Positions 26,601-61,500 of a DNA stretch of 64,000 bases are shown here, piece by piece. Location: NCBI GenBank assembly GCA_008638375.1, contig CM018035.1:7501077-7565076 (forward strand), written 5' to 3'. The notes under the pieces were generated by a model. That model was not told the origin of the DNA. It did not search any database and saw nothing but the letters and a program-made list of their open reading frames with translations. This DNA comes from Nyssa sinensis. Its lineage: Eukaryota; Streptophyta; Magnoliopsida; Cornales; Nyssaceae. A program made the position numbers and the translations under genes. Each line of letters begins with the position of its first letter. Position 1 is the stretch's first letter.

Positions 26601-29195
26601 GGGGGGGGTTGGTTTGATGTGATAACTTAAATGATGCAATCGGGGGGGTGGGCATTTGTGTTTGATGTGATAACTTAAATGATGCAATCACAAATATCAT
26701 ATATTTTTTTTGCTAAGTTTGATTTTAAAGGGATGTGACTCTAAAGTGATCCCTGGCTATAAAGCACGAACACTCTATTTTGGCTCATGTGTCTCTGTCG
26801 GATACGGATACTGATACTCTCAGACACGTGTTGGACACGTAAAAAAAAAAGTCCTAATGTTTTTATTTTTTCTAAATTTTGGACATGTACCGGACATGTT
26901 GAGACACCTTTTTGAACATGTTTGGGACACGTTTTTTGTTTTTTCTTCTTTGGTTATATATAGACATATATATGTTCTATGTATCAGTTAGTAAATTTGT
27001 TAAATTTGTTTTGAAACTTGAACTATGGATGTAGATGATAAGATGAAGAAATTCTTGAATTTTTATTTAATGACTTTGTTATTTTAACATATTGATAATA
27101 TTTTTTGTAATTTGTGTGTGTTTATGTTAATTTTAATTGAAATAATGTTAGTTTTTTTTATTATATTATCATATAAAAAATATAATATACATATATATAT
27201 ATATATATTCTAATGTGTCTCTAATGTATCTATGTCCTACTTTTTGGAGAAATCTCATGTCGTATCTATGTCGTGTCTATACCATGCTTCTTAGATCCTG
27301 GGTTGTAGATGTGTGGTATGAAAATTTTGGATAGAATGAGTGTGGGGTCATCTCATACGTACCAGTGACTCTTTGAATCACAATGCAGAGTGAAGGATCT
27401 TACGAGATCGAAACTAGGTGAGGACCAATACCATTTATCGTTTTCTGAAGTGGGAGGTATTTTTTTAATATCTTAGTAGCATGAGTGGATGGTTTGTGGC
27501 CTTGATAAACAGTTTTTAATTAGATCCATAGTGTGAATATCTCACTACAAAGATTGCTCCTCATTGTCTCAATTGTTGCTTATGGAAGGAGAGAATTAGG
27601 AGACTTTTTTATGGTATTGGAACTTCTCCGTTAGAGGTTCAGAGACAATTTCTTGCAATTGCTATTTTTTCGGATTAGGGAAGCAAATCCCATATATATT
27701 TAGATAGTTTTGTAGATTTTTTGTGGGAACTTCGGCATTAATTTTTGTAGCCTCTTCCCTTGTTTTTGTATACAGGTTCACCCCCCTCTGGCACCTTTAA
27801 TGTAATTACTTTTGCTGATAAAAAATAATACGGTGTATACGAAACACTATGCTTCAAATGAAAAACATTACTTTGGCCTCTAAGTACTTATTTGTTGGAT
27901 AAATTATTAGTATTAGTATAGATTCCTTTCATCAATTCATATTAGGCCATGGGTCTTGCTGTTTTCTTTTGGAATCTATCTATTTCTTGAAAGTCTGGTT
28001 GATATCAGGTATCATCTGATTGCCATGTTAAAGGCTGATTGACGATGGGTGGCAGCTGTTTCGCTAAACTAAGCATGATTGGCTTCTAAACAACAATTGT
28101 GTAGGACAGCAATGCATCCACCTTGTGAATGTGGAAATTTTGGTTATCGTGAAGCATACTCTGAATAATTTGATCATCTTGTTCAGAATAGGTTATTAAT
28201 GCCCCAGTTTATCTTTTCTTAAGTCATATTCGATGTCATATTATCATGGTTGAAATGCTTAATAATACTCCAGTTTATGCTATGATTGGAGTGGCTATAT
28301 TAGACTACAAACAAACAAAATTTCTTTGCCCAAGTTTTTTATTGTATTGTTTGCCTGTATTACCAATTTTTAAATTCCTTTGTCCCATCTTTTATGAAGG
28401 TAACCTTAATTATCTTTTAATGTTTTTTTGGCTATCGTTTGCTGAACCATATTTGAATGCTTTTTGGAACAAAAAGATCTAATATGCTTTTAGACTTATT
28501 AAGCTTCATTATGCTTCACACCCATTGCTAAAGTGATTACTTATTGAGATATAAAACATTTGTGTGGAACCATCCTGCTGTTTCCCAGGTTTTTTTGGAG
28601 GGAGAGAAAGCTGCCAAATATTTGACAAAGGAAATCAGGAATGACCTCTCGCAAGGTGCTGCCTTTGAGATCACTGGTCGTTATCATGAATTAGCTGCTG
28701 ACCTTGTTAGTTTGGTTAGTAGGCACGATTCAAATTTTATTTTTTTTTTTCAGAATTCCTTTTATTAGAGATAATCTTTTGATTTAGAGCTTTCAATCAT
28801 CTTGACCAGGCTAGAAAAACAGAGTCTTCACTTCAGAGAATACGACAGGGTGCACAAAGACGAGCCGGAGCAAGCTCAGATGTCTCAGATCACAATGTAT
28901 CTGATACTGACAAGATTTGTATGCAATTATTTCTTGATATTCAGGTGAGTATCATACTTGTGTCAATCTTATCTCTCTCTCTCTGACTGCTTGCTTGTGT
29001 GACGGAAAGTTTTAGAGTCATTAGATAGCTGATTGAAACAGTCGGTGAATTTATTTTTGTCTGTTCCTGTAATTTTGCCAGGAGTATGGGCGAAACCTCG
29101 CTGCCCTTGGGATTGAAGCAACAAATATTCCAGCATACTGTTCCTTGTGGCAGTGTGTTGCTCCTCCGGACAGGCAACATACAATTAGCTTCTAG
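14630..29195 (+). CDS. COG2: Conserved oligomeric Golgi complex subunit 2
   Basis: COG2 is a lobe A subunit of the COG tethering complex, acting in retrograde vesicle traffic within the Golgi. Twelve exons: 14630-15085, 16144-16351, 21466-21802, 22709-22870, 22985-23084, 23208-23405, 23499-23607, 25583-25783, 26021-26125, 28589-28714, 28810-28944, 29082-29195, all with GT-AG introns and compatible phases. The N-terminus has [34 protein letters not shown] and [20 protein letters not shown]; later exons carry [55 protein letters not shown] and the end [13 protein letters not shown]. The 749 codons agree with the roughly 756-aa Arabidopsis protein. Exon 2 is 208 nt instead of 207: an extra C in the CCC at 16177-16179 turns VPADW into VPC-stop. 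Everything else is intact, so this is an assembly indel, a null allele or a very young pseudogene. Intron 2 (5.1 kb) holds a LINE. Confidence 0.95.
15086..16143. other. COG2 intron 1
   Basis: AT-rich intron with GT at 15,086 and AG at 16,143. No mobile element or RNA gene was recognised in it. Confidence 0.8.
18467..21200. repeat. Tandem duplication around LINE in COG2 intron 2
   Basis: A block of about 195-240 bp occurs twice in direct orientation: 18,467-18,660 and 20,897-21,138. Shared parts include TTGTCTGCCCACTTCATACT, GCGGTAAACTAG, TCTGGTGATAATCTAGATGC and ATGTAACTATCTTTTGGAAA. The first copy is followed by the LINE body, ending at about 20,895 in AAAATGTTTGAATTCGTG then TTTGCCACAC. 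The second is followed almost at once by a short LINE remnant (AAGATGTTTGAATTGTTG then TTTGCCACACA, about 21,165-21,195). A tandem duplication of block plus LINE, with internal deletion of the LINE from copy 2, explains this. The first block lacks about 45 bp present in the second. Confidence 0.75.
18667..20896 (-). mobile_element. L1-type LINE, 5'-truncated, in COG2 intron 2
   Basis: The minus strand encodes pieces of one reverse transcriptase. 20,537-20,896 has [39 protein letters not shown] and [16 protein letters not shown]. 19,986-20,342 has the catalytic FADD box ([10 protein letters not shown]) and [10 protein letters not shown]. 18,803-20,038 holds the C-terminal part with [20 protein letters not shown], and a zinc-binding RVT-type tail follows. 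The endonuclease domain is absent and frameshifts separate the pieces, so the element is dead. The 3' end is marked by plus-strand TTTTTTTTTTGATAAGTAAT at about 18,676. It is antisense to COG2. Confidence 0.92.
21840..22050 (-). mobile_element. LINE C-terminal fragment in COG2 intron 3
   Basis: The minus strand reads [20 protein letters not shown] and then FLDTFYFW, the usual end of plant L1-type ORF2 (WCLWxERNxRxFE). The fragment begins about 40 bp after the exon 3 donor. It is too short to carry any activity. Confidence 0.75.
25050..25165 (+). mobile_element. tRNA-derived SINE in COG2 intron 7
   Basis: GGTGGTGCAATGGTAAAAGT resembles a pol III A box region, and GTGGTTTGAGTATATGAC lies where a B box (GGTTCGANTCC) is expected. 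A related copy in reverse orientation lies at 52,075-52,260, sharing the GGTGCAATGGTAAA core. The pattern fits the Au-type plant SINE family, but the name is inference. Confidence 0.5.
26757..27294. mobile_element. hAT-like MITE, GTGTCC-rich family, copy 1 (COG2 intron 9)
   Basis: The left end CTATAAAGCACGAACACTCT and right end ATGCTTCTTAG (inverse CTAAGAAGCAT) form imperfect terminal inverted repeats. Flanks ATCCCTGG and ATCCTGGG are a decayed 8-bp duplication. The interior is rich in GTGTC/GACAC words and matches 45,657-46,019 along its length. It is non-coding. Confidence 0.6.
27540..27835 (+). mobile_element. LINE 3' tail in COG2 intron 9
   Basis: AAGGAGAGAATTAGGAGACT reads as the decayed WRERN end of an L1-type ORF2. 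The stretch closes with CCTCTGGCACCTTTAATGTA and a GCTGATAAAAAATAATA tail. It is sense-oriented with COG2 and non-functional. Confidence 0.5.
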
Positions 29196-30718
29196 TTTGA
29201 GAATTTGGCTGCTGATTATACCAGGACTAAGAATAGTCGCATTTGGTAGCTGACCAGTGGGGCATTTGATCGCCGATCATCTCATGACTGGGGAAAGAAA
29301 GAGGGAGAAAAAGCATCTCACAGCGAGTGGCACATAGATATACCATTTCCTTCAACATTATTTTATTGTAGTTTAGTTTTTGCTGTGTAATGGTTTTTTT
29401 TTTTTTTTGGTTTTACTTTCAGTAATTGCATCTTCTCATCCATTTCCACTTTCCAATTATTTCATTTTACACTATACAAAGTTTTGTACTTCATAAATTC
29501 TTAGTGCTATGATAATAATAGGCAAAAATGGTGATATTTTCTCTACTGTCAAGGAAAACGGTTTGTTCAGCAGCCTGCCTTTTGTAAGACGCCAAATGCT
29601 TTAAATTAAAGTACCCAAATTGCAACAAACCGTTTAAAAATATCAAAAGGCAGAGAGAGAGAGAAAACCGTAGAGAAAACCGGTTTGTTCAGCCTGCCTT
29701 TTGTCAAGGAAAATGCTTCATAATTTTTTTTAAAATCAAATAAATACTTTATTTTGATCCATGGATGGAGTGTTGAGCCTTGTTAAGAAATGGCATGAGA
29801 GCAAGTGAATAACATGCCAAAGCAAAATGATCATTATCACTTCTTTTCCTTGATGCTTATAGTAATGCTCCATCATGAGCAGGTGAAGTTAGCCTCTCCC
29901 CCTCTCTCCAGGATGATACATATAACTTTCTTCATACCCATAGAATTATTCTTGAGAAATCTTTAAATCTAGAGAAAATACAAATGAAATCTCCTTCAAT
30001 TTCCTTTTCCTTGGCTATTCCCTTGCCAAATTCACAAACCAAACAGAACTTGAAAAGGTGCAACACTGTTTGCTAAAGTTCATTAAACCCCATGTTTGGT
30101 TGTCGGGAATGTTAAGCAGGGAAAATAATTCTTGAAAAAAATAAACGAAAGTATAGCCAGGGAATGGAAAAATAAAATAAAATTAATAAAAATGTACACT
30201 TTTCTTGCCTATCTTTAGTTTGCAGGAACCGCACTTGCCAGAAAAATAATTCTTATTTAGCTTTTCCATTTCCTTCCCCTCAATCGAACGGCCACTGAAC
30301 TGGATAGAACCCTGGAAGTAGACTCTACCGGTTCAGAAAACCCTCTCAATTTAACTTCCTGTGGCCATATAATTCTATGGCGGAAATTAAACTTAATAAT
30401 TTCCATTGAAACAGAACGCACCACTACCGGTGTATTTCATCGTTCCAATATAAGTCATAATTATAAGTACGTAGTCTATATATATAAAAAAAATTATTAT
30501 AAAAAGAAATTTAAATTTAAATTCAATAACACAATCAAACTACCCGTCATTAAAAACACAAAATAAAATACGTTAACATAACCAACAGAAGCTCTTTCTA
30601 CTTCAAAACATTACCAATCAACTTCTCCAAACAAACCAAAGATGTATTTTTTAAAATTAAGAAGAAAAAAAAACCCTTAAGGTATAAAAAAAAAATTAAA
30701 ATTAAAGTACCCAAATTG

Positions 30719-30753
<35 letters not shown>

Positions 30754-31379
30754 ATTTCGGCCCAGAAGAATACAAGGTGGTATTTTAGCCACCATAAAAA
30801 TAGCTGCAAAAAGAACTTCAAATTTCAAATAACAATAATAATAACTATTTAGATTGTTATTATTTATATAAAAAAATGGAAAAAGAACCATTTTCAATGT
30901 CAGCAATACAAGAATGTTCATTGATAAACTAACTGTAAGTTCTTCACATCTCCCCTAAAACCAATTGGTGTCAGGGAGGGCTTCAGATTGGTTTTAGAGC
31001 TCCGTTGGTCAAGTCCTCACCAAGCCCTTGGAGTCCCTGTTCAGACCCCGGCACAAGGGTTGGATTGCTTGGTCCCATACTCCTCAGCATTTACTGGAAG
31101 ATCCTAAAGGCTATGAAACTAATCCATTTCCTATTTCTCAATCCTCTTGTACTTAATACAAATTTCCCACAGCTGGGTACAAAAATTATGTTGCCTAATG
31201 AAATTGCCATTATAATAATAATGTTTACCATTGCAATCCAAACTCCTTTGAATAAATATTGTTGCAGAAGCTCCTCAAAAATATTCAGAAGGGCCTAGCT
31301 CTTCTGGGATTAATCTGTTCGTTTTGAATAAATATAGTTGCAGAAGCTCCTCAAACATAGGTCCGAAGGATGGGCTAGT
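29196..31379. other. Intergenic region between convergent COG2 and RNJ
   Basis: This holds the 3' UTRs and polyadenylation regions of two convergent genes. Small local duplications are visible: GGTTTGTTCAGC(AGC)CTGCC near 29,560 and 29,683; ATTAAAGTACCCAAATTGCA near 29,606 and 30,702; and AATAAATAT(T/A)GTTGCAGAAGC near 31,251 and 31,327. A (TA)n run lies at 30,723-30,750. No gene was recognised. Confidence 0.7.
30985..31095 (+). mobile_element. Possible SINE-like tRNA-derived fragment
   Basis: TTAGAGCTCCGTTGGTCAAG and CCTGTTCAGACCCCGGCACA resemble a decayed A box and B box at about the right spacing. No clear tail or target duplication was seen, so this is weak. Confidence 0.25.
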
Positions 31380-55268
<23,889 letters not shown>

Positions 55269-56640
55269 TTTTATCTGAGGTATTGTTTGTTTCACAAGAT
55301 GCTGAATACAATTATGAAAACCCTCAAGTTTTTCATACACGCAGAGGTTCCACGGATTTGAAGCACGAAATTGAAACCCTACAAAAACTGGATATTTGTG
55401 GACTCCTGGGAGCGGGAACGAGAGAGGGAATAACAGAGGAATTTTGTGAAAGATATTCTTATCATTCTGCCTGAGATGGAGGAGTGCACACCGCAAACAC
55501 GTTGTACTACACGTGACAGAAGTTTTTTTGTTTTTTGTCAAGTGTCCGGTAAATTTTTAAAAAAATTTCTTTCTTTTTGTTTAAATAAATAAATAAAAAT
55601 TAACAGTAATATTTGATTTATTTTAATTTTTAAAGACAATTATCAAACACATTTTTATTTTTACCTTTTAACTTTAATTAAAAAAATTAAATAAGTTTCT
55701 TTATTTATTTACTTATTAAAAATATATTAAAAAGTTTCGACGCTTAATATTTTCTGTCTTATTTCTGTGTCCGTTAGGAAAAACAACAATATTTTTTTTT
55801 ATTATTATCTTTAATTAAGAAATTAATAAGTATTATTTAAATAAAAATAATAAAATATTGGTTTCATAAAAATACTTTATTAATCATTATTATATGTGTG
55901 TGTGTTAATTCTGGTGTTTTTTGTGTTATTGAATTTTTTGTCTAATTATTTGTGTTTATTGATTTTGCATAAATATTTAATTAGTCTCACTTGTAATACT
56001 TGTACAAAATAACACAAAAAAATATATAAAAAATACTGAATTGGCCTTCCTAAGACATTAGCAGAAAGGTTAATCCATGCCGAAAATTTGTTACACTAAG
56101 GTAGCACTCTTATGTAGGGAGAAATTTTTAGCGACGTCGCACTATTATTATTTGTGTGAATTCACGTGAATTTTACTTTGATATTTACATTATAGTGACA
56201 GTAATAAAATATTATTATTTCGTTGGACTTTTTTTCGTTTTGTAGTGTTCCATTAATATCATAAATAAAAATTTATGATGCAAATTAAAAAATTGTGAGA
56301 TTATTGAAAAAAAAATAGTCAATGTTCTTTCACCATAGTTCAAGTCATTGAAAAGGGGTAAACGCATAGGCATATTCTTTAAAAGTAGTTAAAAATAAGT
56401 TTATATCATATACAATAGTTTTTTTTTAATTATTTTTATTTAGTTCAATGTTATTTCAAGCTTAAATTTATATAAGATAATATATTTTAATTAATAAATG
56501 ACATAATTACTAGTTTTTAGATAATTCAATAGCTCAAATATTAAAACTTAATGTAACATTTCCCCTGTTTTTTTAAAAATATCGTATGTATAACAAATTT
56601 TTCAATAAGTTTATTTATTTGTATATGTAAATAAACGGTC
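55269..56640. promoter_or_regulatory. RNJ upstream region, divergent from WD40 gene
   Basis: The RNJ 5' UTR probably lies at 55,269-55,500, the only GC-balanced part of this region. Further upstream the DNA is AT-rich with no gene. RNJ and the WD40 copies are transcribed away from each other, with 1.76 kb between start codons. Confidence 0.4.
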
Positions 56641-56914
56641 TGAAATGTATTTATTTAGTGAATTTAGGATTGAGAAAATTAACTCTTAATAACATCACTC
56701 ACTTTTAAAAGAAATATTTGGAAAACAAAGACGTGTCACTTTTTAATTGGCTGCTCTCTTTATGCTAGGCTTGCATGGCAAACAAATGGGACTCGTATCC
56801 TGCTAAAGTGCGCGGGGCGTGCTCGACACGCCAAACGTTCATACTCATTTTGTTTTGTTGCACAAATGCGCAGAACCATGCGTCCTTCAATCCACTCCGC
56901 CCCGAAACGTGACC

Positions 56915-56982
56915 TTCTCTATATACAGCTTCAAAGCTATATATATATATATATATATACACATATATATATACGGAGAGAG

Positions 56983-57030
<48 letters not shown>
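56915..57030 (+). promoter_or_regulatory. TATA-like and microsatellite leader of WD40 copy 1
   Basis: GACCTTCTCTATATACAGC (56,911-56,929) offers a TATA-like box. It is followed by (TA)n, (GA)n, (GT)n and (GA)n runs right up to the ATG at 57,031. In the downstream copy the sequence jumps from CGAAACGTGACC straight into a short (GA)n run (60,334-60,358), so about 90 bp including the TATA-like box are missing there. A G-box/ABRE-like GACGTGTCA (about 56,731 and 60,143) is kept in both. Confidence 0.45.
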
Positions 57031-57032
<2 letters not shown>

Positions 57033-57252
57033 GGATAGCAGGGAGGTTTTGGTGGTGTGCAGTGACAAAAGCCTGAACGTAGGGATAACAATCTGGAACA
57101 TGGACACAGGGGATCAGCTCCTCCACATTCCAACCTGTGCTTCATCTCCTCGTGGACTCACTTGCTTGAGAAAACAGTACATTGTAGCTTCTCAGATTCA
57201 TAAGCATGGGTCATTAGGTGGTGGGTCTATCTTTATCTGGCCCTTGAATAAG
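57031..57252 (+). pseudogene. RID3/IPI3-like WD40 gene, isolated exon 1 copy
   Basis: A 74-codon exon starting MDSREVLVVCSDKSLNVGIT and ending FIWPLNK, then a GT donor. It has no stop and aligns without gaps to exon 1 at 60,359-60,580, with 16 differences in 74 residues. Before copy 2 no further exon is visible, so it is either an orphan remnant of a tandem duplication or an alternative first exon. It ends in the same phase (0) as copy 2 exon 1, so splicing to exon 2 at 61,540 would keep frame. The family call rests on similarity to Arabidopsis RID3 (At3g49180), N-terminal WD40 part. Confidence 0.75.
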
Positions 57253-58319
57253 GTAATGCCCTCAAGCTCCCCAAAATCTCGTGGGGTCTATTTTCTGAAT
57301 TGTTAGACTAAAATTGTATCTAATGTCAATGAATCATCTGGGCCCTAAAGAAGTGTTTTTGTGATGTTCTTTGTAAATTTTAGTTGATATCTCGAATGAG
57401 TACTTTTAAATTTCAATTCACGCGCGCGCGCACACACATCCATACAGATACATATATATGCTTTTAATTTGAATTCTGGCTACAAGATTGCATCTTTTTT
57501 TGAAGTGACTCACATGGGTATTTGGGAATTTCAAGTGATTTATTGTTAGGAGTACTTTGCATGTGTTTACTAACAATTTAGATCTTCCCATTTATTTAGA
57601 TTTCCGACAATCTTAGCACTCAAAATTCCCATTTTTGACTTCTGTACAATTTAAACCTTTTAAGGTCCTAAATTTGCACAAAACTCCCTTTTGGGAGTCC
57701 TTTTTGATTATCTTTTTTTTTTTTATAGCATATTTCTTTTAGTATAAGGAGATGATGGAGGAACCAATTTAGTTTCATAATGCATAATTAATAATTCTAT
57801 TACTTAATAATTAACGAAATTTTGAAGAAGTCCTGTCATATTATTTATTATTAGAACAGAGAAACGCATAGCTATACATATAAATTTACATATGTATCTG
57901 TATCATATTATCACACATGTCATGCTTTATTTAACGAATCAGATCAATATTCTTTACTTGATAAAGTCGTTAAAACATTTTTTTTTCATATCTCAAATTA
58001 GACATGTCAGAATAAATATCACTGTCTATAGCAAAAAAGAATATGCTTTTAATATTGTTACCTGCCGTGCTATGATCTTTTGGCGCTAGAGTCATTTTCT
58101 CAGGGTACTGAAATTATAATTTTTCATTATTATAGCCACCATTGAATCTTTGAGTTGCTAAACACATATGAGATTGTTTGATGGAAGGGATAAAATTGGC
58201 ATTATAGTGAGGCTGACAATACATACTGAAAGTTGAAGTATATTGGGAGGGAAGTTGAATTGGTAAAGTAGAAATTATGATTTAGGAATACTGTCTACGA
58301 AAATCTAATTATAGATATA

Positions 58320-59000
58320 AAAACTCTGTTCATGAGATGATTTTTTTAAAATTTATAGATCCTAAAAACCTTAATCAATTCCAAATAAAAATGATAAACA
58401 TTAAATTAAAGACTCCAAGGAATAGATTTAAACCATAGTAATTTTATTATAAACTTGAACTAATATGAGCTATTGTATATGATTTAAGAATTAGAATAAA
58501 TTTGTTGAGATAAATAAAAACTCTATTATTATAATATTCAATAGTTAAAAGAGAGGAACTCATGTAAGGTCGAGCCAATAAGAACATTACACTTCAAATT
58601 CGAGGAAAGTGGCAAAATAAAAGTAACTTAACCATTAATTAATAAGTGTCTAGCCTAAGGGATCGACAGAAGCCCATTTTAGTAGTACTATATATATATA
58701 AATGGAACTATGAATAAGAGGTATGATAAAATGGTCTCGAGTGTAATGATCCTGCACACACGTTCAAGGAAGATGATTTCAGTTAAAAAAAGTCAAAAGA
58801 GGCACCAATCACTTTCATCATTAGTTAAAGCTTAGTCTATTACGTAAAATCATTGAACAGGAACATATGGAAAAAAATATGAGCAATGCTATACAAATTT
58901 GTATTCAAATGACGTTTCTTTTGGAATAGGAATTTGAAATACAAATTTAGAAAATGTTATATTATTGAAAAAATATATAATGCTCCTTTCACCATAGTCA
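58320..59000. other. Spacer between WD40 copies
   Basis: AT-rich DNA without recognisable exons. A partial foldback MITE (GCAATGCTATACAAATTTGT with TTCAAATGACGTTTCTTTTG) lies at about 58,880-58,975. Confidence 0.5.
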
Positions 59001-59005
59001 GGGTC

Positions 59006-59363
59006 GGTGGCGGATCTAGACCTTGGACATAGGGGGGCAAGAATACAAAAAATAGAATTTAAGGTGTATTTTTTGAAAAAAAAAAAAAAATTGGGAGGGC
59101 AACTCCTAATTTTTTTTGAAATTCCTATAGAAATTAGGGATAAAATATTAATTTAATTTTTTCTTTGGTTGGGGGGGGGGCATTCCCCCCGAACCCTAAT
59201 GTGGATCCACAAGTGTTAGTGGCGGATCTAGACCTTGGACATAGGCGGAGAAAGATACAAAAAATAGAATTTAAGTATTTGTGAAAATATAAAAAAAAAA
59301 TGGGAGAGGAGGAGGGGGGGGGGGCATTGCCCCCCAAACCCTAACTTGGCTCCACTACTGATT
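59006..59363. mobile_element. Two adjacent hAT-like MITE units
   Basis: Two direct units both start GTGGCGGATCTAGACCTTGG then ACATAGG (59,008 and 59,219) and end in G-run plus CATT(C/G)CCCCC, CCCTAA, then TGG(A/C)TCCAC. The final CTCCACTACTG is the inverse of CAGT(A)GTGGAG, giving short terminal inverted repeats with the CAGTGGCGGA start seen at 38,453. They are non-coding and sit between the two WD40 exon 1 copies. Confidence 0.6.
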
Positions 59364-59989
59364 CGAGTCATTGAATGGTGTACACACATTGCCATTATTT
59401 AATGGCCAAAGCTGTATTAAAGGAATTACTGAATAATTACTTCATAAATGATACACGTAATGGGAAACACCATATAATTTTTCACAATAGACGAAAACTT
59501 GACGGAGTGATGCCACATGGAGATAGAAGACTCACGGGCCGTGAACTTCTTTTCCGACAAAAGAAGCCATGAGATTATATGGATAATAAGTATAGAAACT
59601 CCGTTTTATAAAATTTCCAAATATTAAAAAAGGTTATAGATGCTTATCAACTTTATTTATCACCAAGTAGAGATGAATGTTAGATGGCAATAGCAAAAAA
59701 TCCTTAAGAAGAAGAGGTTGTTTCAACTCGTTGCATGGTAGTTATTAACTGACTAAACAAGTCTATATCTTTTGCAATAGCTTACTTCTATCATTTGTAT
59801 TTAGGGAAACTACTCAAATTCAAGTTTATATGAGACAGAGTGTTTTAGCCGGTGGATGGTATAAAGATTAAAGATTGAGTTTTCATTCATCCAAATTCCT
59901 TTATTGCTAGTTCTTAAGCCATTTAATAGTTAAAATATCTTGCCTTATATACGATTGAGTATACAGTAGCACTGTCCTTGTTTTTAAAG

Positions 59990-61500
59990 AAATTTTTTAT
60001 GTATAATGAATTTTCTTATTGGTAGATACAAATATATGGTCCCGTGTGTATGTATTTATTTAGTGAATTTGGATTGCGAAAATCTATAGAGGATTGTGCA
60101 AATCTGTTGAGGATTACATCGCTCACTTTTGAAAGAATAAACTAAGACGTGTCAGTTTTTAATTGGCTGCACCTCCACATGCTAGGCTTGCATGGCAAAC
60201 AAATGGACTCCTATCCTGCTAAAGTGTGTGGGGTGTGCTTGACATGCCAAACATTCACGCTCATTTTGTTCTGTTGCATAAATGCACAGAGCCATGCGTC
60301 TTTAAACCCAACTCCGCCCCCCGAAACGTGACCGAGAGAGAGAGAGAGAGAGAGAGAGATGGATAGCAGGGAGGCTTTGGTGGTGTGCAGTGACCGGAGC
60401 ATGAGCATAGGAATAACAATCTGGGACATGGACACAGGGGATCAGCTCTTGCACATACCAACCTGTGCTTCACCTCCTCATGGATTCACTTGCTTGAGAA
60501 AACAGTACCTTGTAGCTTCTCAGATTAATAGGAATGAGTCATCTGGTGGTGGGTCTATCTTTATCTGGCCCTTGAATCAGGTAATGCCCTCAAGCTCCCC
60601 AAGATCTTGTGGGGTCTGTTTCTGAATTGTTGAACTAGAATTGTGTTTCATGTCAATTAATGACTCATCTTGGCCCTAAAGAAGTGTTTTGAGTCTTTCT
60701 AAATTTTCGCTGATATCTCAAATGAGTAATTTAAATTTCAATTCATGCATATATCTATGCTTCATGAGTGATCATTTAATTTGAATTCTGGCTACAAGAT
60801 TGCATTTATCTATGCTTCACGAGCGGTCAGTTAATTTGAATTCTGGCTACAAGATTGCATCTTTTTTGAAGTGACTCACATGGGTATTTGGGAATTTCAA
60901 GTAATTTCGTAGCAGGAGTACCTTGCATGTGTTTACTAACAATTTAGATCTTCCCATCTTCATTTAGCTCTCATTTTTTCAACTGTTTTTTTCCCCATAA
61001 GAAAGAGCTATTAGTCTGTTGCGGTCATTTTTTTGCACTCAAAAACCTCATTTTTACTTTTGTAAAATTTAAACCTCTTAAGGCCCTAAATTTGCACATA
61101 ACTCCCTTCTGGAAGTCCTTTTTTATTCTCGTTTTTACTAACACGTTTCTTTTAGTATAAAGATGCTCGATAACCAACTTAGTTCCATAATGGATAATTA
61201 ATAAGTCTATTACTTGATAATTAACAAAATTTTGAAAAGGTCCTATCATATTATTAATTAGTAGAGTAGAGAATACACAAGTATACATATAAATTTACAT
61301 ATGTATGTGTATCATAATATCACCCTAGAGTCATTTTTCTCATGGTACTGAAACTACTATTTTTCATTATTTTAACCACAATTGAATCTTTGGGTTACTA
61401 AATACTGAAAATTGTAGTATGATTGGCAGGGAAGTTGAATTGGTAAAGTAGAAATTATGATTTAGGAATGTTGTCTGCAAAAAACTCTATGTTGTCTGGA
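59990..61500 (+). repeat. Tandem segmental duplication, downstream copy (WD40 gene)
   Basis: Promoter, exon 1 and part of intron 1 homologous to 56,640-58,320. Within the intron there is also a local repeat: GAATTCTGGCTACAAGATTG occurs at about 60,784 and again at about 60,838. The homology stops about 40 bp before exon 2. Confidence 0.85.

Larger units (their letters stand above)
56640..58320 (+). repeat. Tandem segmental duplication, upstream copy (WD40 gene)
   Basis: Homologous in order to 59,990-61,500. The shared path starts near AATAAACGGTCTGAAATG (about 56,630), passes GACGTGTCACTTTTTAATTG and CTAGGCTTGCATGGCAAACA, then exon 1 and the intron blocks TCTGGCTACAAGATTGCATC and TTGCATGTGTTTACTAACAA. 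It ends near GAAGTTGAATTGGTAAAGTA (about 58,250). The copy spacing is about 3.3 kb. Confidence 0.85.

Noticed and set aside
31005..31298. 97-codon plus-strand frame near the RNJ 3' end
   Set aside because: No family match and intergenic composition; it overlaps a weak SINE-like stretch.
56819..57306. Longer frames beginning upstream of the WD40 copy 1 ATG
   Set aside because: They read through dinucleotide repeats (YIYIYIY, VCVCVC) and only join the real exon by chance; the family start is the ATG at 57,031.
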